The position numbers and the translations under genes were made by a program. The notes below the pieces were generated by a model. That model ran no database searches. It had not been told where the DNA came from and saw only the letters and a list, made by a program, of their open reading frames with translations. From positions 1-64,000 of the forward strand of contig JAXLYM010000023.1 of NCBI GenBank assembly GCA_046351455.1: 64,000 nt of DNA, written 5' to 3'. Shown here in pieces: positions 1 to 9,184 of the stretch. The stretch is from JADJRH01 sp046351455 (GTDB taxonomy: Bacteria > Myxococcota_A > Polyangia > Polyangiales > Polyangiaceae). Positions within the stretch are counted from its first letter, which is position 1, and the number at the start of each line of letters is the position of its first letter.

Positions 1-1053
1 CTCAACGCCACGCTCGAAGCGCGCGTCGCCGAGCGCACCGCCGCCCTGGCGGCCAGCGAGGAGCGACAGCGCGCCATCCTCGACACGGTGGTCGACGCCG
101 TCGTGACGATCGATCTGCTCGGGACCATCGTCGATGTCAATCCGGCGACCGAGCGGATGTTCGGCCATTCCAAGGCGGAGATGCTCGATCGAAACGTGAC
201 GATGCTCATGCCCTCTCCCTACCGCGAAGAGCACGACGGGTATCTTCACCGCTTCCGTCGCACCGGCGTGAGAAAGGCGCTCCTCAAGGGGCGAGAGGTC
301 ATGGGGCAGCGCCGGGACGGGACGACCTTCCCGCTCGAGCTCGCCGTCGGTCAGGTGGCTCATCTGGGCCTCTTCACCGGCGTCCTCCACGACTTGACCG
401 GACGCAAGCAAATCGAGGCCGATGTGCTCCGCATCGGCGAGCGAGAGCGGGAGAGCGCCGCCGCGGATCTGCACGACGGCGTGTGTCAGGAGCTCCTGGG
501 GCTCAGCTTCCTCGCGACCGGAATGCTCCCTGACTTGCAGGCGCTGAGCCCGCGGCTCTCGACGAGGCTCCGGAGGATCGCGAACGCCATCGCGCAGGCG
601 GCCGAGCACACCCGCCAGGTCGCGCGGGGGATGAACCCGCTCATCCGCGGAGGGGACGGCCTGATGGAAGCGCTGCGCCAGCTCGCGGAGACGGTGCGCC
701 ACACCCATCGAGTGCGATGTCTCTTCCAGTGCGGTGAGCCGGTGTTGCTCCCGGAGTCGACAGCCGCCTTCCAGATCTATCGAGTCGCGCAGGAGGCGAT
801 TCAAAACGCGCTCCGGCACGGGCAGGCGACGCGCGTCACGATTCGCCTCAGCGAGGACGCCCGCTCGGTGCGGCTCGAGATCCTCGACAACGGGCGCGGA
901 TTCCCGCGAGGCGTCGCGCCGGCGGACGGATTGGGGCTCCGGACGATGCGCTATCGACTCGGCCTCGTCGGCGGAGAGCTCACCGTCGAGCAGCGCAAGC
1001 GCGGCGGCGTCGAGGTGCGCTGCCTCGTGCCGCGACCCCCCGCGGCGTCCTGA
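1..1053 (+). CDS. PAS sensor histidine kinase (HisKA_3 type), 5' end outside window
   Basis: The reading frame is open from base 1, so the N-terminus lies upstream; the GTG at 88 is an internal codon, not a convincing start. After a coiled-coil-like lead comes a FixL-like PAS domain with the hallmark text MLMPSPYREEHD and RRDGTTFP. Next is a HisKA_3 dimerisation helix with the phospho-acceptor His in AADLHDGVCQE, then a HATPase_c domain with DNGRGFP and GLGLRTMRYR. Such kinases autophosphorylate and usually pass phosphate to NarL/LuxR-type regulators. One of these is encoded convergently 2 bp away (1056-1697), which makes it a plausible partner (inference). In the PAS domain the position aligned with the heme-ligand His of FixL reads Lys, so oxygen sensing through heme is unlikely. 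Confidence 0.9.
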   Translation, partial: LNATLEARVAERTAALAASEERQRAILDTVVDAVVTIDLLGTIVDVNPATERMFGHSKAEMLDRNVTMLMPSPYREEHDGYLHRFRRTGVRKALLKGREVMGQRRDGTTFPLELAVGQVAHLGLFTGVLHDLTGRKQIEADVLRIGERERESAAADLHDGVCQELLGLSFLATGMLPDLQALSPRLSTRLRRIANAIAQAAEHTRQVARGMNPLIRGGDGLMEALRQLAETVRHTHRVRCLFQCGEPVLLPESTAAFQIYRVAQEAIQNALRHGQATRVTIRLSEDARSVRLEILDNGRGFPRGVAPADGLGLRTMRYRLGLVGGELTVEQRKRGGVEVRCLVPRPPAAS

Positions 1054-1055
1054 AA

Positions 1056-1697
1056 TCAGGCCTCGATGAGGCCGGCGCGGATCGCGAGCCGCGTGAGCTG
1101 CGCCACCGAACGGGCCGAGAGCTTCAGCATGATCTGCTTCCGGTGCGAGTCGATGGTGGACGGCGCGACGCCGAGGCGCCCCGCGATCTCCTTGGAGGTG
1201 AAGCCCTGCGCGAGGAGCCGGAGCACCTCTCGCTCGCGCGCCGTCAGCTTGTCCGTGAGGTCGGCCGGCTGGTCGGTCTTGCGGCGCCGCATGCCGTCGA
1301 CGAGCGCCCCCGCGGCCGCTGGGCTGACGAACGTCTCCCCGCGGGCGATCGCGCGGATCGCGGAGAGCAGCTCTCCCGACGCCGAGGTCTTCACCACGTA
1401 TCCCGACGCGCCGGCCTCGAACATGGCTTGAACATGGTGCTTGTCGCGGTTCATCGTGAGCGCGACGATCTTGGTCCCCGGCAGCTCCTGCAGGATGATG
1501 CGCGTCGCCTCCACGCCGGTCAGGCCGGGCATCGAGATATCCATCACGATGATGTCCGGTCGCAGCCGCCGCGCCTCCGCGACCGCCTCTTCGCCGCTGC
1601 GAGCGTCGCCGACGATGGTGACGTCCTCGTGCTGCCGGAACAGCGCGCGAATGCCCTCACGCAGCATCGGGTGATCGTCGACCAAGAGGACATTCAT
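1056..1697 (-). CDS. NarL/FixJ-family response regulator
   Basis: This is a 213-aa two-domain regulator. The receiver domain (about 1-120) carries the acidic pair in LLVDDHP, the phospho-acceptor Asp in IVMDISMPG and the conserved Lys in YVVKTSASG. A LuxR-type HTH follows (about 148-210), with LTAREREVLRLLAQGFTSKE as its first helices. I chose the ATG at 1697 because MNVLLVDD is the canonical start of the domain; upstream in-frame codons have no homology. The start lies inside the last 41 bp of the upstream kinase gene (1657-2547), so the two are probably translationally coupled, with the kinase as cognate partner. It is the last gene of a three-gene minus-strand operon. Confidence 0.93.
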   Translation of the reverse strand: MNVLLVDDHPMLREGIRALFRQHEDVTIVGDARSGEEAVAEARRLRPDIIVMDISMPGLTGVEATRIILQELPGTKIVALTMNRDKHHVQAMFEAGASGYVVKTSASGELLSAIRAIARGETFVSPAAAGALVDGMRRRKTDQPADLTDKLTAREREVLRLLAQGFTSKEIAGRLGVAPSTIDSHRKQIMLKLSARSVAQLTRLAIRAGLIEA

Positions 1698-2547
1698 CTT
1701 GCGGGTGCAGACAGTAACACCCGCTGGGGCTGTCAGGGAGGGGCGCATCTTCGTTCTCCCGCGCGAAAGAGACTGGATCGAGGGCGTCGAGCTCCACCCA
1801 GAAGGCGGATCCTTCTCCGGGCACGCTGCGAAACGCGACGGTGCCCCCCATTTGCTCGGCCATCCGCCGCGCGAGCAAGAGGCCGAGGCCGGTCCCCGGG
1901 ATGGGGCCGTTCTCTCGACCTGCACGATGGAACGCGCCGAACAAGCCGCTCTGTTTTTCGAACGGGATCCCTGTCCCGGTGTCCATCACGATAACTCGAA
2001 TACGAGCTGTTTCCAGCCGGGATACATCGAGGGTGACGCTGCCGCCCGGCCGGTTGTACTTCACCGCGTTCGAGACGAGGTTCAGGAGGATCTGCCGGAG
2101 CCGCATGCGATCCGCGCGGACGTTCGGCGTGCCGTTCGGCAGGGGCACGCTCTCCAGGTGAACGCCCGCTTCCTCCGCGGTCTCCTGGAAGATGCCGGCG
2201 ACCTCCCGCATCGCGTGCCCGAGATCCAGGCATTGGAGATCGATCGAAGCCGCCGTCGCCTCGGAGCGGGCGAGGCTCCCGAGATCGTCCAGCAGATGCA
2301 CGATGTGATCGCCCACCTCCTGGATCGTCTCGAGCCGCCTCTGGTGCCGGTGGAGGTGCGGGTCCGACTTCGCGTCTCGGAGGAGCAGCTGCGAGAAGCC
2401 GAGGAGGGCGCTCATCGGAGACCGCAGCTCGTGGCTCACCATGGAGAGGAGCCGGTCTTTGGCAGCGCACGCCGCCCGCGCCTCTGCGAGCGCCGCCTCG
2501 AGCTCGGCGATCCGCGGAGCCGAGCGCTTGTCGTCGTCACTGACCAT
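1657..2547 (-). CDS. Cytoplasmic sensor histidine kinase (HisKA + HATPase_c)
   Basis: This 296-aa kinase has no membrane segment or recognisable sensor domain. A short coiled-coil N-terminus (about 1-28) leads into HisKA with the phospho-acceptor His in SMVSHELRSPMSALLGF. HATPase_c follows with the N box ILLNLVSNAVKYN, the G1 box MDTGTGIP and the G2 box GTGLGLLLARRMAEQMGG. All catalytic elements look intact. Its start overlaps the end of the upstream pseudo-kinase gene by 11 bp, and its end overlaps the response regulator start by 41 bp, which indicates a tight operon. The Cys-rich C-terminal tail (about 270-296) matches no domain I know. Input sensing may come from the upstream protein (inference). 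Confidence 0.9.
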   Translation of the reverse strand: MVSDDDKRSAPRIAELEAALAEARAACAAKDRLLSMVSHELRSPMSALLGFSQLLLRDAKSDPHLHRHQRRLETIQEVGDHIVHLLDDLGSLARSEATAASIDLQCLDLGHAMREVAGIFQETAEEAGVHLESVPLPNGTPNVRADRMRLRQILLNLVSNAVKYNRPGGSVTLDVSRLETARIRVIVMDTGTGIPFEKQSGLFGAFHRAGRENGPIPGTGLGLLLARRMAEQMGGTVAFRSVPGEGSAFWVELDALDPVSFARENEDAPLPDSPSGCYCLHPQDECPLGRRSPDAA

Positions 2548-3112
2548 CGGGCAACCTCAGGCACACGATCGACCCCGTCTCTTCCGTCTCGGTCCAGGCG
2601 CTCCCGCCGTGCGCCTCCACGGCCAGCAGGCAGAAGTGCAGCTCGAGATCGTGCCCTTTCCCCGAGCGCCGCGCGCCCTGGTCCGAGTCCCGCGAGGCGA
2701 ACAGGGGACTCGAGCAGGACCAGTTCACGAGCCGCAGCTCGGTCCCCCCCTGTCGCGGCGTCGTGACCAGCGTGACCCGCCCGCGCGGCGGCGCCCGCAG
2801 GATTTCCCGCGTGAGGAGGCCCCCGAGGCAGAACCCGAGGACGTCGCGATCCGCCCAGGCGTGGGTCGCGAAATGGATGACCTCCAGCTTGACGTGTCGG
2901 GCCTTCGCCAGCGCCGCGACCCGCCCCGTCACGAGCGCGCAGAGCCCCCGGAGCTCCACGCGCGACGGCCGGACGCCGAGGAGCAGCGCGCGCCATGGCA
3001 AGCAGGCCGTCGCGTGGGGGTCCGACGGAGGCGGATCGTCGAAATAGGTGGAAACAAGCGGGCTTGTCGCGACGGCCTTGGCCACCATGATCTGCCTCCT
3101 CAGGGTCCCCAC
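2537..3112 (-). CDS. Degenerate HATPase-like protein (probable pseudo-kinase)
   Basis: This is a 191-aa protein with no signal peptide. The C-terminal half follows the HATPase_c pattern: a beta strand GRVTLVTTP, then HDLELHFCLLAVEAHGGSAW resembling the G2/helix region, and a final strand GSIVCLRLP. The N-box asparagines are replaced (GLLTREI) and there is no DxGxG G1 box (NWSCSSPL instead), so ATP binding looks lost. It may act as a dimerisation or phosphotransfer adaptor for the kinase encoded downstream (11-bp overlap), much as other HATPase-derived adaptors do; that role is inference. The Met at 3088 is an alternative start. It is the first gene of the operon that ends with the LuxR-type regulator. 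Confidence 0.65.
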   Translation of the reverse strand: MGTLRRQIMVAKAVATSPLVSTYFDDPPPSDPHATACLPWRALLLGVRPSRVELRGLCALVTGRVAALAKARHVKLEVIHFATHAWADRDVLGFCLGGLLTREILRAPPRGRVTLVTTPRQGGTELRLVNWSCSSPLFASRDSDQGARRSGKGHDLELHFCLLAVEAHGGSAWTETEETGSIVCLRLPDGQ

Positions 3113-3346
3113 ACTGGCACACTCGCGTCACCCGAAACATCCAGTCGATCGAGGGGCGGCCTCCCGAAAAATGGGGATCGCGGACCGGCCGGGAATATTC
3201 GCGCCCCGCGCAGGAGCTCCGGCGTGCCTCGCGCGGCACGAAAAACTCAGCGAAACCCGGAAAGCAGCGTTGCGATGGGGGCGACCACGTTCTATCTTGC
3301 CGGCCGCTCGTGGACACGGGTCTGCGGCACGAAGGGAGAACCCGCG

Positions 3347-4645
3347 ATGGGGATCATGGATTTCGTCAAAGGTGGCGTGCGCGAGATGATGATTGCGCGC
3401 CCCGACCAGTTCAAACCCCTGATTGTCTACAAGCACCCGGATCAGAACATCCCCTTCTGGTCGCAGCTCACCGTCGACTCGGACGAGTGCGCGGTCTTCT
3501 TCAAGGACGGTCGCTACGTCGGTCACCTCCCGCCCGGCCGCCACACGCTCCAGACGCAGAACATCCCGTTCCTCAACAACATCATCAACAACTTCACCGG
3601 CGGTGACGTCTTCATCGCGGAGATCTTCTTCGTGAAGATGCAGCCGGTCCGCGGCGTCCCCTTCGGCGGCCCGCTGGAGTCGATGGAGGACCCGATCCTC
3701 TTCGAGTTCGTGACCCCGCGCATCTTTGGCGAATTCGCGCTCGTCGTGGTGGACCCGGTCCGCTTCATCATCGGCTACCACGGCCAGATGGCCGGCGTTC
3801 AGGACAACGACCAGATCCTCTCGTGGGTGAAGGGCAAGTTCTTCCTCAGCGTGAAGAACGTGATCGGCTCGCTCTGCGTGCAGCAGCAGAAGAGCCTCCT
3901 GAACATGGCCGGCATGAGCCTGGAGATCGCGGGCCGCATCCAGCAGAGCGCGCCGAACCTGGAAGAGATCGGCGTCAAGATCCTCGAGATCGGCAACTTC
4001 AACATCAACTTCTCCGCCGAGGACAAGCAGATGTTGCAGGAGGCCAACAAGAAGCGCGCGGAGGCTCGCCGCTCCGTGGGCATCTCGGCCGACACGACGC
4101 GCGCCAAGCAGATGGAGCTCGATCAGCGCTACCAGAACGACCAGCGCTACACGCAGATGGCCGGCGGCTGGAACCAGTACGCGGCCGGTCAGGCGATGCT
4201 CGGCGCCGGCGAAGGCATGGCGAAGGGCGGCGCGAACGCGGGCGTCGCTCAGATGGGCGCGCAGGCGGCGATCGGCATGGGCATGGCCGCGAACATGATG
4301 CAGCCCGGCTGGGGCCCGCAGGGTTACCCGCAGCAGGGCTATCCGCAGCAGCAGGGCTATCCGCAGCAGGGTTACCCGCAGCAGCAGCCTCCGCAGGGCT
4401 ACGCGCAGGCGCCCCAGGGTTACCCGCAGGCGCCCCAGGGCTACCCGCAGGCGCCCCAGGGTTACGGCCCGCCCCCCGGCGCTCCAGGGGCTCCGCAAGC
4501 GGCGCCTCCGCAGGCAGCGGCCCCCGCGGCCGGCGGCCCGTCGGTGGAAGAGCGCCTCGCGAAGCTGGCGGACCTGAAGAACAAGGGCCTCATCAGCGAC
4601 GAGGACTTCAACCAGCGCAAGGCGAAGATCCTCTCCGAGATCTGA
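3347..4645 (+). CDS. SPFH/band-7 domain protein with QGYPQ repeats and C-terminal SHOCT
   Basis: This 432-aa protein starts at the ATG at 3347, in frame with a longer upstream open stretch that carries no homology. Residues about 1-250 form a virion-core/SPFH-like domain of the kind found in membrane-associated scaffolds (MGIMDFVKGGVREMMIARPD, then FWSQLTVDSDECAVFFKDGR). A Gly/Met/Gln-rich linker contains tandem GYPQQ and GYPQAPQ units (bases 4318-4470). The last about 35 residues form a SHOCT helix pair (SVEERLAKLADLKNKGLISD). SHOCT modules typically end membrane or oligomeric proteins. The exact role is unknown; membrane-lipid scaffolding is inferred from the family. It stands alone, with a divergent operon upstream and a kinase downstream. 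Confidence 0.85.
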   Translation: MGIMDFVKGGVREMMIARPDQFKPLIVYKHPDQNIPFWSQLTVDSDECAVFFKDGRYVGHLPPGRHTLQTQNIPFLNNIINNFTGGDVFIAEIFFVKMQPVRGVPFGGPLESMEDPILFEFVTPRIFGEFALVVVDPVRFIIGYHGQMAGVQDNDQILSWVKGKFFLSVKNVIGSLCVQQQKSLLNMAGMSLEIAGRIQQSAPNLEEIGVKILEIGNFNINFSAEDKQMLQEANKKRAEARRSVGISADTTRAKQMELDQRYQNDQRYTQMAGGWNQYAAGQAMLGAGEGMAKGGANAGVAQMGAQAAIGMGMAANMMQPGWGPQGYPQQGYPQQQGYPQQGYPQQQPPQGYAQAPQGYPQAPQGYPQAPQGYGPPPGAPGAPQAAPPQAAAPAAGGPSVEERLAKLADLKNKGLISDEDFNQRKAKILSEI

Positions 4646-4829
4646 GCGTCTCGTTCCCGTTGGAAGGGTGGTTCCCACCCTTCCCCCCGCCATGCGGCGG
4701 GACCCCCCATCCAGACCTCTTCGTGAAACGTGCAGCACGCAAGCCATCGCGTGGATGCGGTCGCGTCCGTCTTCACCGACATCGCTAAAATCCCTGGATT
4801 CCGCCGCTCGTGCGCTAGCATCTGCGGCC

Positions 4830-6449
4830 ATGGGCGCGACCATGCGCATGGGCTCCGGCGGAAGAGGCGGCGGCGGGGAGCCTCCTCCGCCACCGGATCC
4901 GCCTGCGATCGAAGGCGATCCGCGCGACGCCGCCGCCTCCGTGCCCCTGCCGACCGCGCGGCCGAAGTGCCCCGAATGCGGTGAGCGGTTCTCGCGCGGG
5001 TCGCGGTTCTGCGCCTTCGACGGGGCCCGCCTCGTCGACGCGCCCGAGGAGCACCACACCGATCCGCTCGTCGGGCAGACGCTCTCCGGCAAATACACGG
5101 TGCTGCGGCCCATCGGCGAGGGCGGGATGGGCACTGTCTACGAGGTCGTGCACAACGCGCTCGACCGCCGCTTCGCCCTCAAGGTGCTGCGGCCGGAGAT
5201 CGCGCAGAACGGCGAGCACCTGCAGCGCTTCCTGCTCGAAGCGAAGGCCGCGGCCGCGATCGGGCACCCCGCGCTCGTCTCGGTCAGCGACTTCGGCGAG
5301 TGCGAGATCCGCGGCAAGACCGTGCCGTTCTTCGTGATGGAGCTGCTCAAGGGGACGAGCCTCGCCGCCATCCTGAAGGCCGAGAAGACCATCGAGCCCG
5401 CGCGCTGCGCCCGCATCCTCGCCGGCTGCGCGGACGCCCTCGCCGCGGCGCACGCGGCCGGCGTCATTCACCGCGACCTGAAGCCGGACAACGTGTTCGT
5501 CGGCGCCGAGAACGAGACGGCGAAGGTGCTCGACTTCGGCGTCGCGAAGATGGCCGGCTCCTCCAAAAAGCTCACGAAGGTCGGCATGGTGTTCGGCACG
5601 CCGCACTACATGAGCCCCGAGCTGGCCTCCGGAAAGACCATCGATCACCGGGCCGACATCTACGCGCTCGGCGTCATCCTGTACGAGTGCCTCGCGGGCC
5701 GCGTCCCCTTCGAGGCCGACAACTCGGCCGGCGTGCTCACGAAGCAGATCTTCGCGAACCCGGAGCCGATCGAGCGCGTCGCCCCGGACGCGAGCCGGCT
5801 CGGCGCGCTGGGGCCGATCGTGATGCGGTGCCTCGAAAAGGAGCCGGACGATCGGTTCGCGTCGATGGAGGAGCTCGCGGCGGCGCTGCGGCACGCGATC
5901 GAGGATCCGGTCGCGGCCGCGACGGAGTCGCTCGGCGGGCGGCATCCTTCGCGACGGCCGCCGCTGCAGCTCCGGGAAGAGGTGGCGGTGCCCCACGCGG
6001 CGCCGGCCGGGGATCTCCGGCCGCCTTCGTCGTGGACGCGGGTCGCCGCGATCGGCGCCGCGGCGCTGGCCGTGCTGACGCTCGTGGGCGTCTCGGTGCG
6101 CGCGATCGCCTTCTCTTCAGGCGGATCCGGCGCGTCCGACGCCTCCGCGACGACGGCCGCGCCCTTCGCCCCCGCGGCCCCGGCGAGCGCTGCGGTCACG
6201 GCTTCGAGCGGCTCCACGGCGTCGCAGGCCCCCGCAACCGCCGCGGTCGCGTCCAGCGAGCCCGCGCCCGCGCCGGAGCCCGCGGCGTCGGTACCCACGC
6301 GGACCACCGCCTCGTCCGCGAAGGGCAGCGGCGCGACGTCCGGCACCTCCAAGAAGGGGCAGGTGCCCGGCGTGGTCGACCCGTGGAGCAAGCCGAAGAA
6401 GCCCGCCCCCTCGTCGGGCGTGGTCGATCCGTGGGCGCCACGGAAATAA
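4830..6449 (+). CDS. Membrane-anchored Ser/Thr protein kinase with N-terminal zinc ribbon
   Basis: This is a 539-aa Pkn2-type kinase, starting at the ATG at 4830. An N-terminal zinc-ribbon-like motif (CPECGERFSRGSRFCAFDG, about residues 49-67) precedes the kinase domain (about 88-350). The kinase domain has the glycine loop GEGGMGTVYE, the VAIK-equivalent FALKVL, the catalytic HRDLKPDN, DFGVAKM and the activation-segment end GTPHYMSPE, so it looks active. A single transmembrane helix (about 402-425) is followed by an Ala/Ser-rich extracytoplasmic tail ending in two GVVDPW repeats. Such kinases phosphorylate cytoplasmic regulators in myxobacteria. Its substrate is unknown; the receiver-PATAN protein 87 bp downstream is a possible partner (inference). 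Confidence 0.92.
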   Translation: MGATMRMGSGGRGGGGEPPPPPDPPAIEGDPRDAAASVPLPTARPKCPECGERFSRGSRFCAFDGARLVDAPEEHHTDPLVGQTLSGKYTVLRPIGEGGMGTVYEVVHNALDRRFALKVLRPEIAQNGEHLQRFLLEAKAAAAIGHPALVSVSDFGECEIRGKTVPFFVMELLKGTSLAAILKAEKTIEPARCARILAGCADALAAAHAAGVIHRDLKPDNVFVGAENETAKVLDFGVAKMAGSSKKLTKVGMVFGTPHYMSPELASGKTIDHRADIYALGVILYECLAGRVPFEADNSAGVLTKQIFANPEPIERVAPDASRLGALGPIVMRCLEKEPDDRFASMEELAAALRHAIEDPVAAATESLGGRHPSRRPPLQLREEVAVPHAAPAGDLRPPSSWTRVAAIGAAALAVLTLVGVSVRAIAFSSGGSGASDASATTAAPFAPAAPASAAVTASSGSTASQAPATAAVASSEPAPAPEPAASVPTRTTASSAKGSGATSGTSKKGQVPGVVDPWSKPKKPAPSSGVVDPWAPRK

Positions 6450-6536
6450 ACGATCCCTCTGGGGCGGCCGCGGCGAGGCAAAAGCCTTCGGATCCTTGAC
6501 ACCCTCGCCCCCGGCTAGCCATTCTTCGCGCCGCGC

Positions 6537-9101
6537 GTGGCGAAGCAGCAACTCTTGCTAGTCGACGCGGACTCCCGGAGCGTCCGCGTCCTCGAGGTCA
6601 GCCTCAAGAAGGCAGGCTTCAGCGTGACTACAGCGCGCGACGGCCAGGATGCGCTCGCGAAGATCGAGCTGTCGCCGCCCGACCTGGTGCTCACGGACAC
6701 GCGCCTGCCGACGATGGACGGCTACGCGCTCGTGCGGAAGCTCAAGGAGCACGCCGAGTGGTCGACGATCCCCGTCGTCTTCCTGACGAGCCAGAAGTCG
6801 ATCGAGGACAAGATCCGCGGCCTGGAGCTCGGCGTCGAGGACTACCTCACGAAGCCGATCTTCGTCCGCGAGCTGATCGCGCGCGTGAACCTGCTCATCG
6901 CGCGACGCACGCGGGAGCGCATCGCGACGAAGAGCACGACGGTCGCGGGGCGCACGCGGTTCACCGGCTCCGTCGCGGACATGGGCGTCGTGGACCTCAT
7001 CCAGACGTTCGAGGTCAACCGCAAGAGCGGCATCGTTCACCTGCAGAACCAGGGGTACGAGGCGCACGTCTTCTTCCGTGACGGCAAGTGCGTCGACGCG
7101 GTGCTCGGCCGGCTCACCGGCGAGGAGGCCGTGTACCGCGCGCTCATCTGGAACGAGGGCACGTTCGAGGTCGAGTTCACCAAGGTCGAGAACCCCGACG
7201 TGATCGAGACGTCGACGCAGGGCCTCCTGATGGAAGGCATGCGGCGGCTCGACGAGTGGGGCCGCTTGCTGGAGTCGTTGCCACCGCTCTCCACCGTGTT
7301 CCAGGTGAACGGGGACGAGCTGCTCGAGCGCCTCAACGAGATCCCCGACGAGCTGAACGGGATCCTTCGGCTGTTCGACGGCAAGCGCGATCTGATGGCC
7401 GTCGTGGACGCGTCGCCCTTCGAGGATCTGTCGACGCTCAACACGATCTCCAAGCTGTACTTCGAGGGCCTCTTGCTCGCGCAGGAGGCCGGCGGGCACG
7501 AGGACTCGACGGACACGGCCGAGAGCGAGGTGGTGCCGTCCGTCGGCGGGGACTCGCTCGACGCCTCGGAGCCGCCGCCGCACGCGGAGACGGACGGAGA
7601 GCCGCCGTCGTCTTCGGGGCCGCGGCAAACCACGATCGTGCCGGGGGACGACGGCGCGAGCATCCCGCCGCCCGCGCGCATCGACATGGCCGAGGCGGCG
7701 CTCGCGGAGAAGGTGCCGCGCCCCGCGCCGATCCCGGGCGGGGACGTGCAGGCGTCGCTGCCGCGCGCGATGGAGACCGTCCGCATCGTGGAGGCGGACG
7801 CGGCGAAGGCTGCGCCGGCCATCGCGGAGGCGCCGAAGACCGCAGCGGCGCCGGTGATCGCCGAGGTCGCGACGGTCGCGGAGGCGGCGCGCGCAGAGAC
7901 GAGCGGGGGCGTCGACACGCAGAAGTGGATCGGAGACGCGAAGCTCGAGGTCGCGACGGATGCGGCGCTGCCCGCCGCCGCGGCGGAGATCGCGCCCGCG
8001 ACGGCGCCCTCGCCGGAGGCGCCGAAGACGCCGGACCCGCAGCCTGCGGAGGCCGCGAAGGACGCTTCGGCGAAGGCGGCGGTGGCGTTCTCGCCGTCGC
8101 CGGAAGAGGGCGCTCCGAAGGGGCCGGCGGAGCGCAGCGACCTCAACACGACGCTGCGATCCGAGCCCGGGATGGCCGCCGCGCTGCAGGCCGGCGTCGC
8201 GAAGGTGCAGGTGGTGAACCCGCGCCGCGTGACGAAGCCGGGCATCGGGCTGGAGCTGCCGCTGCCCGCGGACCGCTCGAAGCAGACGGGCGACGCCGCG
8301 GCGAAGGATCCGAGCGAGGCGTCCACCTTGCCGCCCGCGCGCATGCAGCCCGAGAAGGGATCGCCTCCGGGCAAGAGCGATCGGCCGCCGCCTTCGATCG
8401 GCGACAAGGAGTGGCAGCCGCTCAGCGGGCCGCACGCCAGGGAGCCGGCCTCGCAGAAGGGGCCCGCGTCGCAGAAGGGGAAGGGGAAGAGCCCTCCAGC
8501 GGCGGCCTCCGGTGAGGACGAGGCGCTCACGCTGCCGACCAACCAGAGCTCGAAGGTCGTGCCGATCGTGGTGGTGATCGTCGTCGCGATCGTCACGCTG
8601 CTCGTGTTGAACCGGGTGCTGCGCGGCGGCGGATCGGCTTCGGGGAGCGGCTCCGGCGCGACGACGGCGGCGGTGACCGCGACCACGAGCCGCGCGCCCG
8701 CGACGACCGCCTCCGCGACGGAGACGACGACGACGGCGCCCGCGACGTCCGCCACCGCGACCTCGTCGGACAGCGGAACGGCGACGGCGACGGCCACCGC
8801 GAGCGCGACGGCGAGCGCATCGGCGACGGCGTCTGCGGAGCCGTTGGCGCCGGAGGACGACGAGAAGAAGCCGCTCAGCTTCCGCGTCATCACGGCGATG
8901 AGCAAGGGCAAGACGGCGAAGGCGTACGACCTCGCCGTGCAGTACACGCAAGCCGCGCCGAACAACCCGAAGGCGTGGCAGATGCGCGGCGGCGTGGAGC
9001 TTCAGCTCGGCAAGAACGCGAAGGCCTCGTTCAAGCGCTGCGCGGATCTCGCGCCGGCCGACAGCGATCTCCAGCACGAGTGCCGCGCCCTGTCGGAGTG
9101 A
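6537..9101 (+). CDS. Receiver-PATAN (DUF4388) protein with membrane anchor and C-terminal TPR
   Basis: This 854-aa protein starts at the GTG at 6537. A CheY-like receiver occupies about 1-125, with phospho-acceptor Asp in VLTDTRLP and conserved Lys in DYLTKPIF. A PATAN/DUF4388 domain follows (about 140-270; FTGSVADMGVVDLIQTFEVNRKSG), common in myxobacterial and cyanobacterial signalling proteins. After it come about 350 residues of Ala/Pro-rich low complexity, one hydrophobic helix (about 674-690, VVPIVVVIVVAIVTLL), a Thr/Ala-rich spacer and a TPR-like end (about 790-854). A receiver joined to a membrane anchor and a presumably extracytoplasmic TPR is unusual. It may link phosphorelay input to envelope proteins; that is inference. 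Confidence 0.85.
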   Translation: MAKQQLLLVDADSRSVRVLEVSLKKAGFSVTTARDGQDALAKIELSPPDLVLTDTRLPTMDGYALVRKLKEHAEWSTIPVVFLTSQKSIEDKIRGLELGVEDYLTKPIFVRELIARVNLLIARRTRERIATKSTTVAGRTRFTGSVADMGVVDLIQTFEVNRKSGIVHLQNQGYEAHVFFRDGKCVDAVLGRLTGEEAVYRALIWNEGTFEVEFTKVENPDVIETSTQGLLMEGMRRLDEWGRLLESLPPLSTVFQVNGDELLERLNEIPDELNGILRLFDGKRDLMAVVDASPFEDLSTLNTISKLYFEGLLLAQEAGGHEDSTDTAESEVVPSVGGDSLDASEPPPHAETDGEPPSSSGPRQTTIVPGDDGASIPPPARIDMAEAALAEKVPRPAPIPGGDVQASLPRAMETVRIVEADAAKAAPAIAEAPKTAAAPVIAEVATVAEAARAETSGGVDTQKWIGDAKLEVATDAALPAAAAEIAPATAPSPEAPKTPDPQPAEAAKDASAKAAVAFSPSPEEGAPKGPAERSDLNTTLRSEPGMAAALQAGVAKVQVVNPRRVTKPGIGLELPLPADRSKQTGDAAAKDPSEASTLPPARMQPEKGSPPGKSDRPPPSIGDKEWQPLSGPHAREPASQKGPASQKGKGKSPPAAASGEDEALTLPTNQSSKVVPIVVVIVVAIVTLLVLNRVLRGGGSASGSGSGATTAAVTATTSRAPATTASATETTTTAPATSATATSSDSGTATATATASATASASATASAEPLAPEDDEKKPLSFRVITAMSKGKTAKAYDLAVQYTQAAPNNPKAWQMRGGVELQLGKNAKASFKRCADLAPADSDLQHECRALSE

Positions 9102-9184
9102 TCCGAAGCGTCTTCCGCATCGCGGGGGAGTGATACGAGGGGGCGCGCAACGTCGAGGACTGCGTCCACTCCGCTACGGACTCC

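Noticed and set aside
88..1053. Gene start at the GTG at 88
   Set aside because: The frame is open to base 1 and the PAS domain begins before base 88 (RQRAILDTVVDAVV), so the gene starts outside the window.
3128..5134. Minus-strand frame across the SPFH and kinase genes
   Set aside because: It spans two genes and the gap between them on the other strand, with low-complexity Arg/Leu/Ala text; shadow.
6558..9077. Long minus-strand open frame opposite the receiver-PATAN gene
   Set aside because: Arg/Leu-rich shadow of a well-supported gene; no start signal or domain.
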